Assembly: GCF_005849285.1 (NCBI RefSeq)
Contig: NZ_CP040517.1
Span: forward strand, 2,796,501 to 2,860,500
DNA: 64,000 nt
Source: Luteithermobacter gelatinilyticus
Lineage (GTDB): Bacteria; Pseudomonadota; Alphaproteobacteria; Sphingomonadales; Emcibacteraceae
Reading direction: 5' to 3'
Shown here: positions 48,384 to 57,776 of the stretch, one piece after another
Position numbering within the stretch: position 1 is the stretch's first letter
Layout of the letters: each line of letters begins with the position of its first letter
The notes under the pieces: generated by a model
Told to the model about the DNA's origin: nothing
What the model saw: only the letters and a program-made list of their open reading frames with translations
Database searches by the model: none
Position numbers and translations under genes: made by a program

Positions 48384-48895
48384 GGCATATACCCTTCTTC
48401 CGGGCCGTCTGCGCCATGCTGCCAGAGGCCGCGTTTTTTTAACGAGTCGGCCACTTCCCGGGGCATGTAGTTTTCATCATGTTTGGCCAGCACTTCGCTA
48501 GCCCGAAAGGTTCCGTCGGCTGTCAGTTCGCCTTCGGCCACAACCCCCTGGCCCTCGCGGAACAAATCCGGCAACAGGCCCCGGTAACTGACTTCGATGC
48601 GTTCATTGCCATCAGTGATGGCGAAACTGTAGGCCAGTTCATCGCCCCCCTTGCGGAAACTGCCTTCTTCCACCAAACCGCCCAGACGGAACGGCCGGCC
48701 CGGACCGATTTGCTTTTCCTTCACTTCGGTGGGATCGTAAAACAGGCGCACACTATCGCCCAACGCCAGAATCACAAGCATGGTCGCCAGTCCCAGCACC
48801 AGCAGAGATGACAGCACCAGAATCATGCGGCGACGTTTGCGCCCAGCGGCCCTTTTACGAGGCGGGAGAGGGGGCATGGTCTGCGTATCCGTCAT
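48380..48895 (-). CDS. ccmE: Heme chaperone CcmE
   Basis: Periplasmic heme carrier anchored by one N-terminal span (RMILVLSSLLVLGLATMLVIL), 171 residues. The OB-fold contains FRLGGLVEEGSFRKGG and GVVAEGELTADGTFRASEVLAKHDENYMP, where the His of HDENY forms the covalent heme bond and the Tyr is the axial ligand. The start overlaps ccmD by 4 bases. The spacer-free order ccmD-ccmE-ccmF-ccmG-ccmH-ccmI implies one transcript. Confidence 0.95.
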   Translation of the reverse strand: MTDTQTMPPLPPRKRAAGRKRRRMILVLSSLLVLGLATMLVILALGDSVRLFYDPTEVKEKQIGPGRPFRLGGLVEEGSFRKGGDELAYSFAITDGNERIEVSYRGLLPDLFREGQGVVAEGELTADGTFRASEVLAKHDENYMPREVADSLKKRGLWQHGADGPEEGYMP

Positions 48896-49098
48896 GAAAC
48901 GCTACTCTCCTGTTGCTCTGAGTGTAGTTTTTCCTGTTGTCCAGACTGTTGACCGGATGATTCCCGGGGCAGAGCCCGTTCCAGTTTTTCCAGTTCGGCT
49001 TCGTCCCGCCGCCGCCCGATCCAACTGCCCAGCGCCAAGGCGGCCATCACCCCCACGACAATGCCAAAACTCGGCCAGACAAAAATTCCATATTCCAT
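48892..49098 (-). CDS. ccmD: Heme exporter accessory protein CcmD
   Basis: Small one-span protein, 68 residues, that helps release holo-CcmE from CcmABC. WPSFGIVVGVMAALALGSWIG is the membrane segment, followed by a charged helix (RRRDEAELEKLERALPRE) and a Gln/Ser-rich tail. It sits 13 bp after ccmC, the standard position. Confidence 0.85.
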   Translation of the reverse strand: MEYGIFVWPSFGIVVGVMAALALGSWIGRRRDEAELEKLERALPRESSGQQSGQQEKLHSEQQESSVS

Positions 49099-49111
49099 CG
49101 CGCCGCCCCCT

Positions 49112-49843
49112 TCAGTCCACGACCTTAGCTGCCAGCTTGAGGCGCAGGGTCCGAATGCGCCGTTTGAGAATAAGGCTTTGCAGCCGCCAGATCAGCACCA
49201 TGACAAAATAGGCATTAAAGGCCAAAATCATGATGATCAGCGGCCACAGCATATCCGGGTGAATGCTGGGCCCGTCGAGCCGCATCAGGCTGGCCGGCTG
49301 ATGCAGGGTGCTCCACCATTCCACGGAAAATTTGATAATCGGAATATTCACCAGCCCCACAATGGCCACGATGGCGGCCACCCGGGCGGCGCGGGCCTGA
49401 TCCTCAATCGCCTGCCATACCGCTAGATACCCCAGATACAGGAAAAACAGAATCAGTACCGATGTCAGCCGCGCATCCTGCCACACCCAATAAGCGCCCC
49501 ACATGGGTTTGCCCCACAGGCTGCCGGTGATCAGCGCCAACAGGGTAAAAGCCGCACCGATGGGCGCGGTGGCACGGGCGGTATAATCCGCCAGAGGGTG
49601 TTTCCAGATGATGCCCACAATACTGGCCAACGCCATGAGTACATAACCAAACATGGCCATATAAGCAGACGGCACATGCACAAAAATAATCCGGTAAGCG
49701 TCCCCCATTTGGTAATCAGCGGGCGCCACAAACAGCGACAGATAAAGCCCCACCGCCAGCAGCCCCGCCGCCAAAAGCGCCACCCAGGGCAGGATTATTT
49801 TACTGAGCCGCATAAAGCGGGCCGGATTCGCGAACTTATGCAT
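49112..49843 (-). CDS. ccmC: Heme transporter subunit CcmC
   Basis: Six-span membrane protein that loads heme onto CcmE, 243 residues. The tryptophan-rich WWD-type segment is WGKPMWGAYWVWQDARLTS, flanked by the His-bearing IIFVHVPSAYMAMFGYV and SVEWWSTLHQPASL. It leads the ccmC-D-E-F-G-H-I run. Upstream lie 253 non-coding bp and then a divergent small gene, so this run probably has its own promoter. Confidence 0.95.
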   Translation of the reverse strand: MHKFANPARFMRLSKIILPWVALLAAGLLAVGLYLSLFVAPADYQMGDAYRIIFVHVPSAYMAMFGYVLMALASIVGIIWKHPLADYTARATAPIGAAFTLLALITGSLWGKPMWGAYWVWQDARLTSVLILFFLYLGYLAVWQAIEDQARAARVAAIVAIVGLVNIPIIKFSVEWWSTLHQPASLMRLDGPSIHPDMLWPLIIMILAFNAYFVMVLIWRLQSLILKRRIRTLRLKLAAKVVD

Positions 49844-50096
49844 AGGTGTGGTCTATCGCCAACTGTTCCCTGAATCAAGTCAAATAACCTCATAAACCGC
49901 ATATTTCCGGTCGGTCAGCCGATGCTAGGGCCTAAAACATTAACATCACGGCAAGCGCCCTTCGTCGCACACCATGAAACTTTCATCGACAAGCCATAGT
50001 TTTGCCGTCATCCTATGGCGTAATATGATATGTTAGAAATAATACAAGGCCTTGTTTTCAAACTTTTATTAACAAAATGGCGGTAATTTTCGCTTC

Positions 50097-50381
50097 ATGA
50101 TCTGGTATGTGATTAAAAAACCTCTGAAACTTCTGATCGGCTGGATCCTGTTTATTATCGGCCTGATCATTGCGCCGCTGCCCATGCCCATCGGGCAGAT
50201 CATTGCGCTGGTGGGGCTGAGCGTTCTGGTATCCGAAAGCGAAACCGTGCGGATCGGAGTGCAAAAACTGCGCCGCAAACTTCCCGGTCTCTGCCGCCAG
50301 TTAAAAAGAGTCCGCCCGCACATGCCCCGTTTCCTGAAAAATCTGATCGACACCACCGACCCCCTACATCTGGGAGAATGA
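50097..50381 (+). CDS. Small membrane protein, PGPGW-like
   Basis: A 94-residue protein with two hydrophobic spans (LLIGWILFIIGLIIAPLPM and IGQIIALVGLSVLVSES) joined by a PMPIG turn, then a basic tail (KLRRKLPGLCRQLKRVRP). The layout resembles the PGPGW family of small membrane proteins of unknown function, in which the turn reads PGPGW. It lies on the plus strand between ccmC and ccmB, breaking the cluster. The ribosome site is weak. Its real coding status rests on the hydrophobic pattern and lack of a better frame. Confidence 0.62.
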   Translation: MIWYVIKKPLKLLIGWILFIIGLIIAPLPMPIGQIIALVGLSVLVSESETVRIGVQKLRRKLPGLCRQLKRVRPHMPRFLKNLIDTTDPLHLGE

Positions 50382-50439
50382 GTCCCGGCCCGCCAAAGAT
50401 TGAGCGGAGCGGAGATGAGTCTGAAAGAACCCTGCCGGC

Positions 50440-51108
50440 CTATTCCAGACCCGACCGCAGCGCCGCCGCTGCCGCCCAAGGACTGAGCGCCCCGCTGCCC
50501 AAAGTCACCCCCGACAGCAGCATGATATGGGACTGCATCTCGTAACCGCCGACAGCCGCCTCCACCGCCAGGACGCTGAAAATCAGCACGGGGATATACA
50601 ACGGCAGCACCAAGAGCGACAACAGCACCCCACCGCGCCGTAAGGTTACTGTAAGAGAGGCCCCGATTGCGCCGATAAAGCTCAGCGCCGGGGTGGCCAA
50701 CGCCATCACCAGAACCAACGGCACATATCCGCGGGCCGGCAGGTTCATCATCAGCCCCAGAAGCGGAGCCAGCAGAATAAGGGGCACCGCCGTTGTCAGC
50801 CAGTGCGCCACACATTTGGCCAGAACCACCAGCTCCAGAGGCAGGGGACTGAGCAGAAACTGGTCCAGCGACCCATCCTCATAATCCGCTTGAAACAGAC
50901 GGTCCAGCGACAACAGACACGATAACAGCGCCGCCACCCACACGATACCCACGGAAATGCGGGCCAGAATATTCTGTTCGGGGCCGACCCCAAACGGAAA
51001 CAACGACACCACAATGGCAAAGAAGGCCAGCACCATGCCGGTGCTGCTGCCCTGCCGCCAGGTGAGGCGAATATCCCGGGCCATAATGGCCACAAACCGT
51101 CCCGTCAT
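50440..51108 (-). CDS. ccmB: Heme exporter subunit CcmB
   Basis: Membrane subunit of the CcmABC release complex, 222 residues with six spans. DIRLTWRQGSSTGMVLAFFAIVV at the start, FPFGVGPEQNILARISVGIVWVAALLSCLLSLDRLF, and DYEDGSLDQFLLSPLPLELVVLAK are family blocks. Its ATG overlaps the ccmA stop by 4 bases. Confidence 0.95.
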   Translation of the reverse strand: MTGRFVAIMARDIRLTWRQGSSTGMVLAFFAIVVSLFPFGVGPEQNILARISVGIVWVAALLSCLLSLDRLFQADYEDGSLDQFLLSPLPLELVVLAKCVAHWLTTAVPLILLAPLLGLMMNLPARGYVPLVLVMALATPALSFIGAIGASLTVTLRRGGVLLSLLVLPLYIPVLIFSVLAVEAAVGGYEMQSHIMLLSGVTLGSGALSPWAAAAALRSGLE

Positions 51109-51797
51109 GCTCCCGCTCTTTCCGTGGCCCCGGCTGCAATGTTCCCTGACAGTGGCGCGTCCTGCCTGCCGGGCACCAGCCGGGAATAGCTCTCCAGGTC
51201 AAGCTGGCTCACATAACCAGGCTCAAGCCCCAGATCCATATGGGTGGCGGCCATAATCATGCCTCCCTCCGCCAGATGCCGATTCATCAATCCGGCCAGC
51301 CGCTCGACCCCGCTTCGGTCCAATCCCACAGTCGGTTCGTCCAGAAGCCAGATTCGCCCGGGCTGACACAAAATCCGCGCCAGCGCCGTGCGCCGGGCCT
51401 GTCCCGATGATAAATATCGCGCCGGCTGGTCCTCTAGATGAGCAATTCCCAGCGCCGCCAAGGCGTCCTTTACGGCCAGCCCCCTGTCTCCATGAACATG
51501 CCGCCAGAAAACAAGATTTTCGCCAACCGTCAGTTCCGGCTTCAGACCATTTTTATGGGCCAGATAACAGATGTTGCGGGCAATCCAGTCTCGCTCCCCC
51601 GCCAGACTTTCGCCCTGATAACGAATCTCTCCTATAGCCACCGGAAGAATACCGGCCAGGCTTTTCAGCAGGCTGGATTTTCCGGACCCGTTAGGCCCGC
51701 GTAAGATCAGCGCCTGTCCGGGTGCCAGCGCAAAGGACAATCCCGAAAAGACGACCGTCTCGCCGCGAATGACTGTAAGCTGTTCTGCCGTAAGAAT
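51105..51797 (-). CDS. ccmA: Heme exporter ATPase CcmA, apparently with a non-standard start codon
   Basis: ABC-type ATPase that powers release of heme-loaded CcmE. Walker A is LRGPNGSGKSSLLKSL, the signature is YLSSGQARRTALARIL, and Walker B is IWLLDEPTVGLD. The conserved N-terminal strands can be read as LTAEQLTVIRGETVVFSGLS, upstream of the first in-frame TTG (51740). No ATG, GTG or TTG occurs in frame between the upstream stop near 51917 and 51740. An ATT at 51797, 6 bases after GGGGG, gives the expected start (230 residues), so a non-standard initiation or a sequence error is likely. A TTG start at 51740 would lose about 19 residues including the first strands. Confidence 0.88.
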   Translation of the reverse strand: MLTAEQLTVIRGETVVFSGLSFALAPGQALILRGPNGSGKSSLLKSLAGILPVAIGEIRYQGESLAGERDWIARNICYLAHKNGLKPELTVGENLVFWRHVHGDRGLAVKDALAALGIAHLEDQPARYLSSGQARRTALARILCQPGRIWLLDEPTVGLDRSGVERLAGLMNRHLAEGGMIMAATHMDLGLEPGYVSQLDLESYSRLVPGRQDAPLSGNIAAGATERAGA

Positions 51798-51906
51798 GAT
51801 GTGCCCCCGTATAGTATCGTTATGGGATAGAGGTTTTGATCTATCGGGAGCTATAACATTTTGTGCGGGCTTTAAGAAGCAAAAAGCAAACCCCGTGATG
51901 GCCCCT

Positions 51907-52137
51907 TCAGCGCTTTAAACGCCGATATTTGTCCGCGGCATGAAAGGCCAGCGCCACCGCCAGGGCAAAGGCCAGGCTGCCGATCAATACATCCCCCAGC
52001 CGCCCGCCATCTCCAGCCAGGGACATGTCAGTGGAAAAGACCAGAAATACGCTTACCATCAGAATGAACACCACCGCCCGAACCCAGCGCCTGAATCGGG
52101 TGTCAGCGGATGAGGTGTTGCGGGTTCTGATTTTCAT
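51907..52137 (-). CDS. Small membrane protein of unknown function
   Basis: A 76-residue protein, not recognised. It has a basic N-terminus (MKIRTRNTSSADTRFRRW), two probable membrane spans (VVFILMVSVFLVFSTDM and LIGSLAFALAVALAFHAA), and a basic C-terminus (DKYRRLKR), predicting both ends in the cytoplasm. A good ribosome site (AGGAGG, on the minus strand just before the ATG) supports translation. It lies 109 bp upstream of ccmA on the same strand, and no functional link is known. Confidence 0.68.
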   Translation of the reverse strand: MKIRTRNTSSADTRFRRWVRAVVFILMVSVFLVFSTDMSLAGDGGRLGDVLIGSLAFALAVALAFHAADKYRRLKR

Positions 52138-52184
52138 GTGAACCTCCTGTTTGTACTGTCGGGGGTTTTGTTCGGGAGACTACA

Positions 52185-52225
52185 CTAGAGCGAAGTGAGC
52201 CAACCTATTCACAATTCACTCTAGA
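52185..52225. repeat. Dispersed palindromic repeat, copy 2
   Basis: This 41-base element matches 42907-42947 at 39 of 41 bases; the two differences are in the left arm, so its palindrome is less perfect. The central GCCAACCTATTCAC is unchanged. It lies between the small membrane protein and the chemoreceptor gene. The rest of this 192-bp spacer shows only a short repeated ACCTATATCGCC (52309 and 52328). Confidence 0.9.
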
Positions 52226-52329
52226 CAACAAATGCGGTCAGGCCGGGGCGGCATTATGGAAAAAACACGGCAGGTCATGATCCTTCCGCCATAATTCGCC
52301 CGGACAGGACCTATATCGCCCAGAAAAAC

Positions 52330-54411
52330 CTATATCGCCTTGACGTCACTCAGGAATTTTTCGAACTTTTCGGCAAGTAACGCAGATTCCTCACCGAGCC
52401 TGTTGGCATTGCGCAACACATCCGTGGCGACAAGCGTGCCCTTGCTGGCACCGTCACTGACCGTCGCAATGGTCTCCAGCATGAACGACATCTCCGCCGA
52501 AACCTCGTTCACATTGCGGACGATGCCGTGGGTGGAGTGCTCCTGGCTCTTGACGGAAGAGGTGATCTGTTCAGAAGCACAGGAAATCTGGTGAATGATC
52601 TCACTGATCTGGCGCATAATGCGCACCGCCCCCTCGGTCGCGCTGCGCATGTCGCCAACCTGGGCGGAAATTTCCTCGGTCGCTTCGGCAGTCTGCCCGG
52701 CCAAGGTCTTGACCTCATGAGCCACGACGGCAAATCCCCGCCCGGCCTCCCCGGCCCGGGCCGCCTCAATGGTGGCGTTCAGCGCCAGAAGGTTGGTCTG
52801 TTCTGCAATATCATGAATCAGCTTGATAACATTGCCAATGCGCGCACTCGCCTCTTCCAGTTGCCCGATCTGAAGGTTGACCCTTTCGATTTCCGCAACT
52901 GCATGGGTCGTGGACTGATGGGCTTCCATGACCTGCACGGTGACTTTATCCACGCTATGCAGCAGCTCACCGGATGTCGCCGAAACCTGCGACATGTTCC
53001 GGCTGGACTGGTGTGACGCCTCGGTCAGCGCCCGGGTTTTTTCGCTGGTCTTGTCCGCCATGGAAAACATCTGTTGTGCGGAGCCTTCCATTTCCCGCGC
53101 GGCAGTGCGCAGCTGAGACAACACACCGCGCATGGTCTGTTCGAAGGTTCGGCAGACCTGCTCCAGCCGTTCGCGCTTCTCTGCGGCCCGCTTATGCTCC
53201 TCTTCTTCTTTGCGCACCCGCTCCAGAGCCTGTTGGCGTTCCTTTTCCATCATCCGTTTTTCCGCCGCCAGACGCCGTTCCTGTTCCTGCGCCTGTTGGC
53301 GCTGAACCCGTTCCATTTCCTCGCGGTTTTTACGAAAGGTTTCGATGGCCTCGATCATCTGCCCAAGTTCATGTTTTTGCGGCGGAATACGGGCAATCAT
53401 TTCTTGCTCACGGATCCGATCCCCGGCCGTCAGGGCCCTCAAAGACTCCGTTATCAGCCGGATCGGGCGGGTCAGGCTCAAAGACAGAGGGATGCTGACC
53501 AGAATATAAAGCCCCAGGGTGACCAGCGCTATCCCCCCCATCATGACTAGGAACCGGTTTTTTGCCGCGGCATAAGAAATGGCGGCAGCCTGCTGGCCCT
53601 CACGAGCATAACGGGAAATGGCGGCAAAGTCGGGCGCCATGTCCTGATAGCCCTCTTCCAGCAACCGCACGGCGTCTTTTACCTTCGTATCGGTTTTTAC
53701 ATATTCCACAAAACCCTTCTCATATTTCTGCACCAGGGCGAGGATCTTTTCCCTGCGTTCTTCGGACATATTGCTTAGCGAGAGGGCACGGGTCACATTG
53801 CGTAAATGAATCCCGAACCAGCGCTGGCTCAGCTCGTCTGGCTCCACCAGATAGGATTTTTCGAATTTGCGCATTTTCAGGAAGTCCGTGCGAAGGGACG
53901 GCAGGTTGGTTTCATCCAGAGCCTCTTCAGCCTTGACCCCTGCCTGTTTCAGCGCACCGCGCAAACCGCTGTCACTGGTAAAACCCATGCGACGGACCCC
54001 TGCGCTCACCGTCTCAAAACGATTCTGATATCGCTGTATTTTTTCTTCCAGGGCGGCAAGGGAACGGATCAGGTTTTCATCGGCAGCACGCTGGCGATAT
54101 TCTTCAAGAACCGCCATGACCTCCCGGCGCACGCCGCTGTGTTTCGCCAGATTCTTTTCCTCACGGGAAAGCAGAAAATCCTTCTCGGCCTGACGCAGTT
54201 GGAGTCCCAGCCGATACAGTTCCGCGCCCAACCGCCCCTGTTCCTGAAAATTTCTGTATTTCAGAAAACTGTCATGCATGCGCGCGTAATTCCAGGCAAA
54301 ACCCGACGCCAGAAAAATCATGGAGATGACGGTAAGACCGGTCAGAAAGGATATTCTGCGGCTAATGGAAAACCGGCTGAAAAAAGCTACGGCGCGAGAC
54401 GGACGGATCAT
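52330..54411 (-). CDS. Methyl-accepting chemotaxis protein
   Basis: Transmembrane chemoreceptor, 693 residues from ATG 54411 (a TTG at 54426 is also in frame). A first span ([20 protein letters not shown]) is followed by about 240 helical residues, probably a four-helix ligand-binding module, then a second span ([20 protein letters not shown]). A HAMP-type region follows, then a long charged coiled coil ([19 protein letters not shown]). The signalling tip is [20 protein letters not shown]. No CheR-binding pentapeptide ends the protein. The ligand is unknown and no other che gene is in the window. Confidence 0.93.
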   Translation of the reverse strand: MIRPSRAVAFFSRFSISRRISFLTGLTVISMIFLASGFAWNYARMHDSFLKYRNFQEQGRLGAELYRLGLQLRQAEKDFLLSREEKNLAKHSGVRREVMAVLEEYRQRAADENLIRSLAALEEKIQRYQNRFETVSAGVRRMGFTSDSGLRGALKQAGVKAEEALDETNLPSLRTDFLKMRKFEKSYLVEPDELSQRWFGIHLRNVTRALSLSNMSEERREKILALVQKYEKGFVEYVKTDTKVKDAVRLLEEGYQDMAPDFAAISRYAREGQQAAAISYAAAKNRFLVMMGGIALVTLGLYILVSIPLSLSLTRPIRLITESLRALTAGDRIREQEMIARIPPQKHELGQMIEAIETFRKNREEMERVQRQQAQEQERRLAAEKRMMEKERQQALERVRKEEEEHKRAAEKRERLEQVCRTFEQTMRGVLSQLRTAAREMEGSAQQMFSMADKTSEKTRALTEASHQSSRNMSQVSATSGELLHSVDKVTVQVMEAHQSTTHAVAEIERVNLQIGQLEEASARIGNVIKLIHDIAEQTNLLALNATIEAARAGEAGRGFAVVAHEVKTLAGQTAEATEEISAQVGDMRSATEGAVRIMRQISEIIHQISCASEQITSSVKSQEHSTHGIVRNVNEVSAEMSFMLETIATVSDGASKGTLVATDVLRNANRLGEESALLAEKFEKFLSDVKAI

Positions 54412-54453
54412 AATGTCATTTCCCAATGTTCAAAACAGTTTTCAGGGCCCAAC

Positions 54454-54525
54454 GTCCCAATAAGTGTCCCAATAAGTGTCCCAGTGAGTATCCCAGCAAA
54501 TACCCTGGTAAATGTCCCAACACAT
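54454..54525. repeat. Six-unit 12-bp degenerate tandem array upstream of the chemoreceptor
   Basis: Six successive 12-mers run from 54454 to 54525: GTCCCAATAAGT twice, then GTCCCAGTGAGT, ATCCCAGCAAAT, ACCCTGGTAAAT and GTCCCAACACAT. They lie 43 bases before the chemoreceptor start (minus strand), within its probable promoter region. The rest of the 433-bp spacer to acnA has no gene; it ends in the acnA ribosome site. Confidence 0.85.
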
Positions 54526-54844
54526 CACACACCTGCAACGCACTGAACCACGGACACAAATGTATGTGCCGGCTCCCTTAAAAAAGGGTTATCCGTCCGT
54601 GAAGCTTTTGTGACAGTTTCGCCTCTGCTCCCGGGTTGGTGGGCCACAAACACAATTAACGCGCCTGAACCGGCCCCCTATCTCTCTATTAAGAACCTCT
54701 CGCAATAACATATTTTCCCTTGAGAAATCCGGCTTTTTGGTGCAGAAAACGGCTATATTTCCCCGCAGACCGGAAATGTTGCGCCAAGCCACCAGGAGGT
54801 TTTCGGTCTGCCACCATGATAACATTACCCAAAGGAGAAGAGTT

Positions 54845-57529
54845 GTGGCATCTGTTGGTCAAGACAGCCTGAAAACACGCCGGACCCTCAATGTGGACGG
54901 CAAGGAATATGATTATTTTTCCCTTCCCGCCGCCGGCGAGGCGCTCGGTGATGTAAGCCGTTTGCCATTTACCATGAAAGTGCTTCTGGAAAACCTGTTG
55001 CGGCATGAAGATGGGGTCACCGTCACCACCGAGGATATTCAGGCGCTTGTCGACTGGCAGAAGGAACGTCGTTCCGACCGCGAAATCCAGTATCGCCCGG
55101 CCCGCGTACTGATGCAGGATTTCACGGGCGTTCCCGCTGTGGTGGACTTGGCCGCCATGCGCAACGCCATGGTGGAGCTTGGCGGGGATCCGGACAAGAT
55201 TAACCCGCTCAGCCCTGTGGATCTGGTGATCGACCATTCCGTCATGGTGGATTATTACGGCACACCGGATGCTTTTCAGCAGAATGTGGACCTGGAAATG
55301 GAGCGTAACAAGGAACGCTATCAGTTCCTGAAATGGGGCCAGAAAAGTTTCAATAACTTTTCCGCCGTGCCCCCGGGCACGGGCATCTGCCACCAGGTGA
55401 ACCTGGAATATCTGGCGAAAACCGTCTGGTCCGCCGACGTGGACGGGCGCACCATCGCCTATCCCGACACCTGTGTGGGCACCGACAGCCACACCACCAT
55501 GATCAACGGTCTTGCGGTGCTCGGCTGGGGTGTGGGCGGTATCGAAGCCGAAGCGGCCATGCTTGGCCAGCCGGTTTCCATGCTGGTTCCCGAAGTGATC
55601 GGCTTTAAACTGACCGGCGCCATGAAAGAAGGCATCACCGCCACCGATCTGGTGCTGACCGTGGTGCAGATGCTGCGTGAAAAAGGCGTGGTCGGCAAAT
55701 TTGTGGAATTTTATGGGGACGGTCTGGATCATCTGACCATTGCCGATCAGGCCACCATCGCCAATATGGCCCCGGAATACGGCGCCACCTGCGGCTTCTT
55801 CCCCATCTCCGCCCAGACGCTGGACTATCTGCGGTTCTCCGGCCGGAATGAAGAAACCATCGCGCTGGTGGAAGCTTATGCCAAGGCACAGGGCATGTGG
55901 CGTGACAGTAACACGCCGGATCCGGTCTTCACCGATACGCTGGAACTGGATATTTCCACGGTTGAGCCCAGCCTCGCCGGTCCGAAACGGCCGCAGGACC
56001 GCATCCTGTTGGCCGAGGCCCCGCAAGGATTCGCCAAAGCTCTGGACGGCTTCGGCAAAACGGCTGAAAAAGACAAAGGATTCGCCGTCGAGGGTGAGGA
56101 TTATGAACTTCATCATGGCGATGTGATGATCGCCGCCATCACTTCCTGCACCAACACCTCCAACCCCGGCGTGCTGATGGCGGCCGGTCTCGTGGCCAAA
56201 AAGGCCAACGCGCTGGGGCTCAAGACCAAGCCCTGGGTCAAGACCTCCCTCGCCCCGGGGTCCCAGGTGGTGACTGACTATCTGAAAAAAGCCAGGCTGC
56301 AGGAACATCTGGACGCGTTGGGATTTGATCTGGTGGGGTATGGATGTACCACCTGTATCGGTAACTCCGGGCCGCTGGCCCCGGCGCTCAGCAAAACCAT
56401 CAACGACAATGATATGGTTTGCGCCTCTGTGCTCAGCGGCAACCGCAACTTTGAAGGCCGCGTCAGCCAGGATCTGAAAACCAACTTCCTGGCCTCACCG
56501 CCGCTGGTGGTGGCTTACGCCCTGGCCGGCAACATGAACATCAATCTCACCACCGATCCGATCGGTCAGGACAAGAACGGCAATGACGTGTATCTGAAGG
56601 ACATCTGGCCGACCAACGCGGAAGTCCAGGAAGCCATCAATGCCGGACTGAGCCGCGAGATGTTCATTGAACGCTATAAGGACGTCTTTGCCGGCACGCC
56701 CCAGTGGCAGGCCATCGACGTGGCCGAAGGCAAAACCTATGACTGGGACCCCAAAAGCACCTATATCCAGCACCCGCCCTATTTCCAGGGCATGTCCAGA
56801 GAGCCTGGCGGCTTTGCCGACATCACCGGCGCGCGGCTGCTGGCGCTGCTCGGCGACAGCATCACCACCGACCATATCTCCCCCGCCGGCGCCATCAAGG
56901 CCGACAGCCCGGCCGGCAAATATCTTCTGGAACATGGCGTGGAGCCCAAGGACTTCAACTCCTATGGCTCCCGGCGCGGTAACCACGAGGTGATGATGCG
57001 TGGCACCTTCGCCAATATCCGCCTGCGCAACCTGATGGCGCCGGGCACCGAAGGTGGCTGGACCACCCATTATCCGTCCGGCGAGGTGATCAGCATCTAT
57101 GACGCCGCCATGCGCTATAAAGAAACCGGCACGCCGCTGGTCGTGGTGGGCGGCAAGGAATACGGCACTGGCTCCTCCCGTGACTGGGCCGCCAAGGGCA
57201 CCAATCTTCTGGGTGTGAAAGCCGTGCTGGTGGAAAGCTTCGAGCGGATTCACCGCTCCAATCTCGTCGGCATGGGCGTGCTGCCGCTACAGTTCAAAGA
57301 TGGGGATAACCGCGAAACCCTCGGCCTCACCGGTAAGGAGACCTTTGACATTACCGGCATTGCCGGCGGCATCACCCCGCGCCAGGATGTGGATGTAAAG
57401 ATCACCTACGAAGACGGCTCCACCCGGGAGATCAAGGTGCTGTGCCGCATCGACACTGCCAACGAGGTGGATTATTACGTGGGCGGCGGCATCCTGCATT
57501 ACGTACTGCGCAACCTCGCCACGTCATAA
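54845..57529 (+). CDS. acnA: Aconitate hydratase A
   Basis: [4Fe-4S] enzyme that interconverts citrate and isocitrate, 894 residues. Cluster cysteines are Cys435 ([10 protein letters not shown]) and Cys501/Cys504 ([12 protein letters not shown]). [20 protein letters not shown]-like sequence and [19 protein letters not shown] near the end are conserved. The start is GTG at 54845, eight bases after AAAGGAGAAG; an ATG at 54737 would add 36 non-conserved residues. It is followed by a strong terminator. Confidence 0.96.
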   Translation: MASVGQDSLKTRRTLNVDGKEYDYFSLPAAGEALGDVSRLPFTMKVLLENLLRHEDGVTVTTEDIQALVDWQKERRSDREIQYRPARVLMQDFTGVPAVVDLAAMRNAMVELGGDPDKINPLSPVDLVIDHSVMVDYYGTPDAFQQNVDLEMERNKERYQFLKWGQKSFNNFSAVPPGTGICHQVNLEYLAKTVWSADVDGRTIAYPDTCVGTDSHTTMINGLAVLGWGVGGIEAEAAMLGQPVSMLVPEVIGFKLTGAMKEGITATDLVLTVVQMLREKGVVGKFVEFYGDGLDHLTIADQATIANMAPEYGATCGFFPISAQTLDYLRFSGRNEETIALVEAYAKAQGMWRDSNTPDPVFTDTLELDISTVEPSLAGPKRPQDRILLAEAPQGFAKALDGFGKTAEKDKGFAVEGEDYELHHGDVMIAAITSCTNTSNPGVLMAAGLVAKKANALGLKTKPWVKTSLAPGSQVVTDYLKKARLQEHLDALGFDLVGYGCTTCIGNSGPLAPALSKTINDNDMVCASVLSGNRNFEGRVSQDLKTNFLASPPLVVAYALAGNMNINLTTDPIGQDKNGNDVYLKDIWPTNAEVQEAINAGLSREMFIERYKDVFAGTPQWQAIDVAEGKTYDWDPKSTYIQHPPYFQGMSREPGGFADITGARLLALLGDSITTDHISPAGAIKADSPAGKYLLEHGVEPKDFNSYGSRRGNHEVMMRGTFANIRLRNLMAPGTEGGWTTHYPSGEVISIYDAAMRYKETGTPLVVVGGKEYGTGSSRDWAAKGTNLLGVKAVLVESFERIHRSNLVGMGVLPLQFKDGDNRETLGLTGKETFDITGIAGGITPRQDVDVKITYEDGSTREIKVLCRIDTANEVDYYVGGGILHYVLRNLATS

Positions 57530-57552
57530 AGCGGGCTCAGGAAATCACACGG

Positions 57553-57582
57553 AAAAGGCCGGGTCATCCGATCCGGCCTTTT
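57553..57582 (+). terminator. Terminator of acnA
   Basis: Arms AAAAGGCCGG (57553-57562) and CCGGCCTTTT (57573-57582) form a perfect 10-bp stem with a T-run, 24 bases after the acnA stop. The left A-run would also give a T-run to minus-strand transcripts of the next genes. Confidence 0.88.
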
Positions 57583-57599
57583 TTATAACCTTATCAGGT

Positions 57600-57776
57600 T
57601 TAATCCAGATCCTCGCGGGCGATGGTGATGGCGTCCCGGACCGCATCGGCGTCGCCCAGCTTATGGGCCAGGGTGAGGCTCAGCTTTGCGAGAAACAGGG
57701 CGTGCCGGTCTTCCCCCACCTCATCCAGTGTTTCCGCCATCAAATCGTAAATCCGTTCCAGGTCGGTGAACTTCAT
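57600..57776 (-). CDS. DUF2783-family small protein
   Basis: A 58-residue protein beginning MKFTDLERIYDLMAETLDEV. LFLAKLSLTLAHKLGDADAV fits the family pattern in which a helix LILLLANHIGD is conserved. DUF2783 genes commonly sit next to flavin monooxygenases. Its ATG overlaps the monooxygenase stop by 4 bases (ATGA), so it is co-translated. The function is unknown; it could assist the monooxygenase. Confidence 0.7.
   Translation of the reverse strand: MKFTDLERIYDLMAETLDEVGEDRHALFLAKLSLTLAHKLGDADAVRDAITIAREDLD

Noticed and set aside
54454-54525. CRISPR-like array
   Set aside because: Units are 12 bases without spacers and degenerate gradually; this is a tandem repeat, and no cas gene is present.
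54689-56308. 539-codon minus-strand frame opposite acnA
   Set aside because: Shadow of acnA; the translated sequence is His/Gly-rich and has no recognisable pattern.
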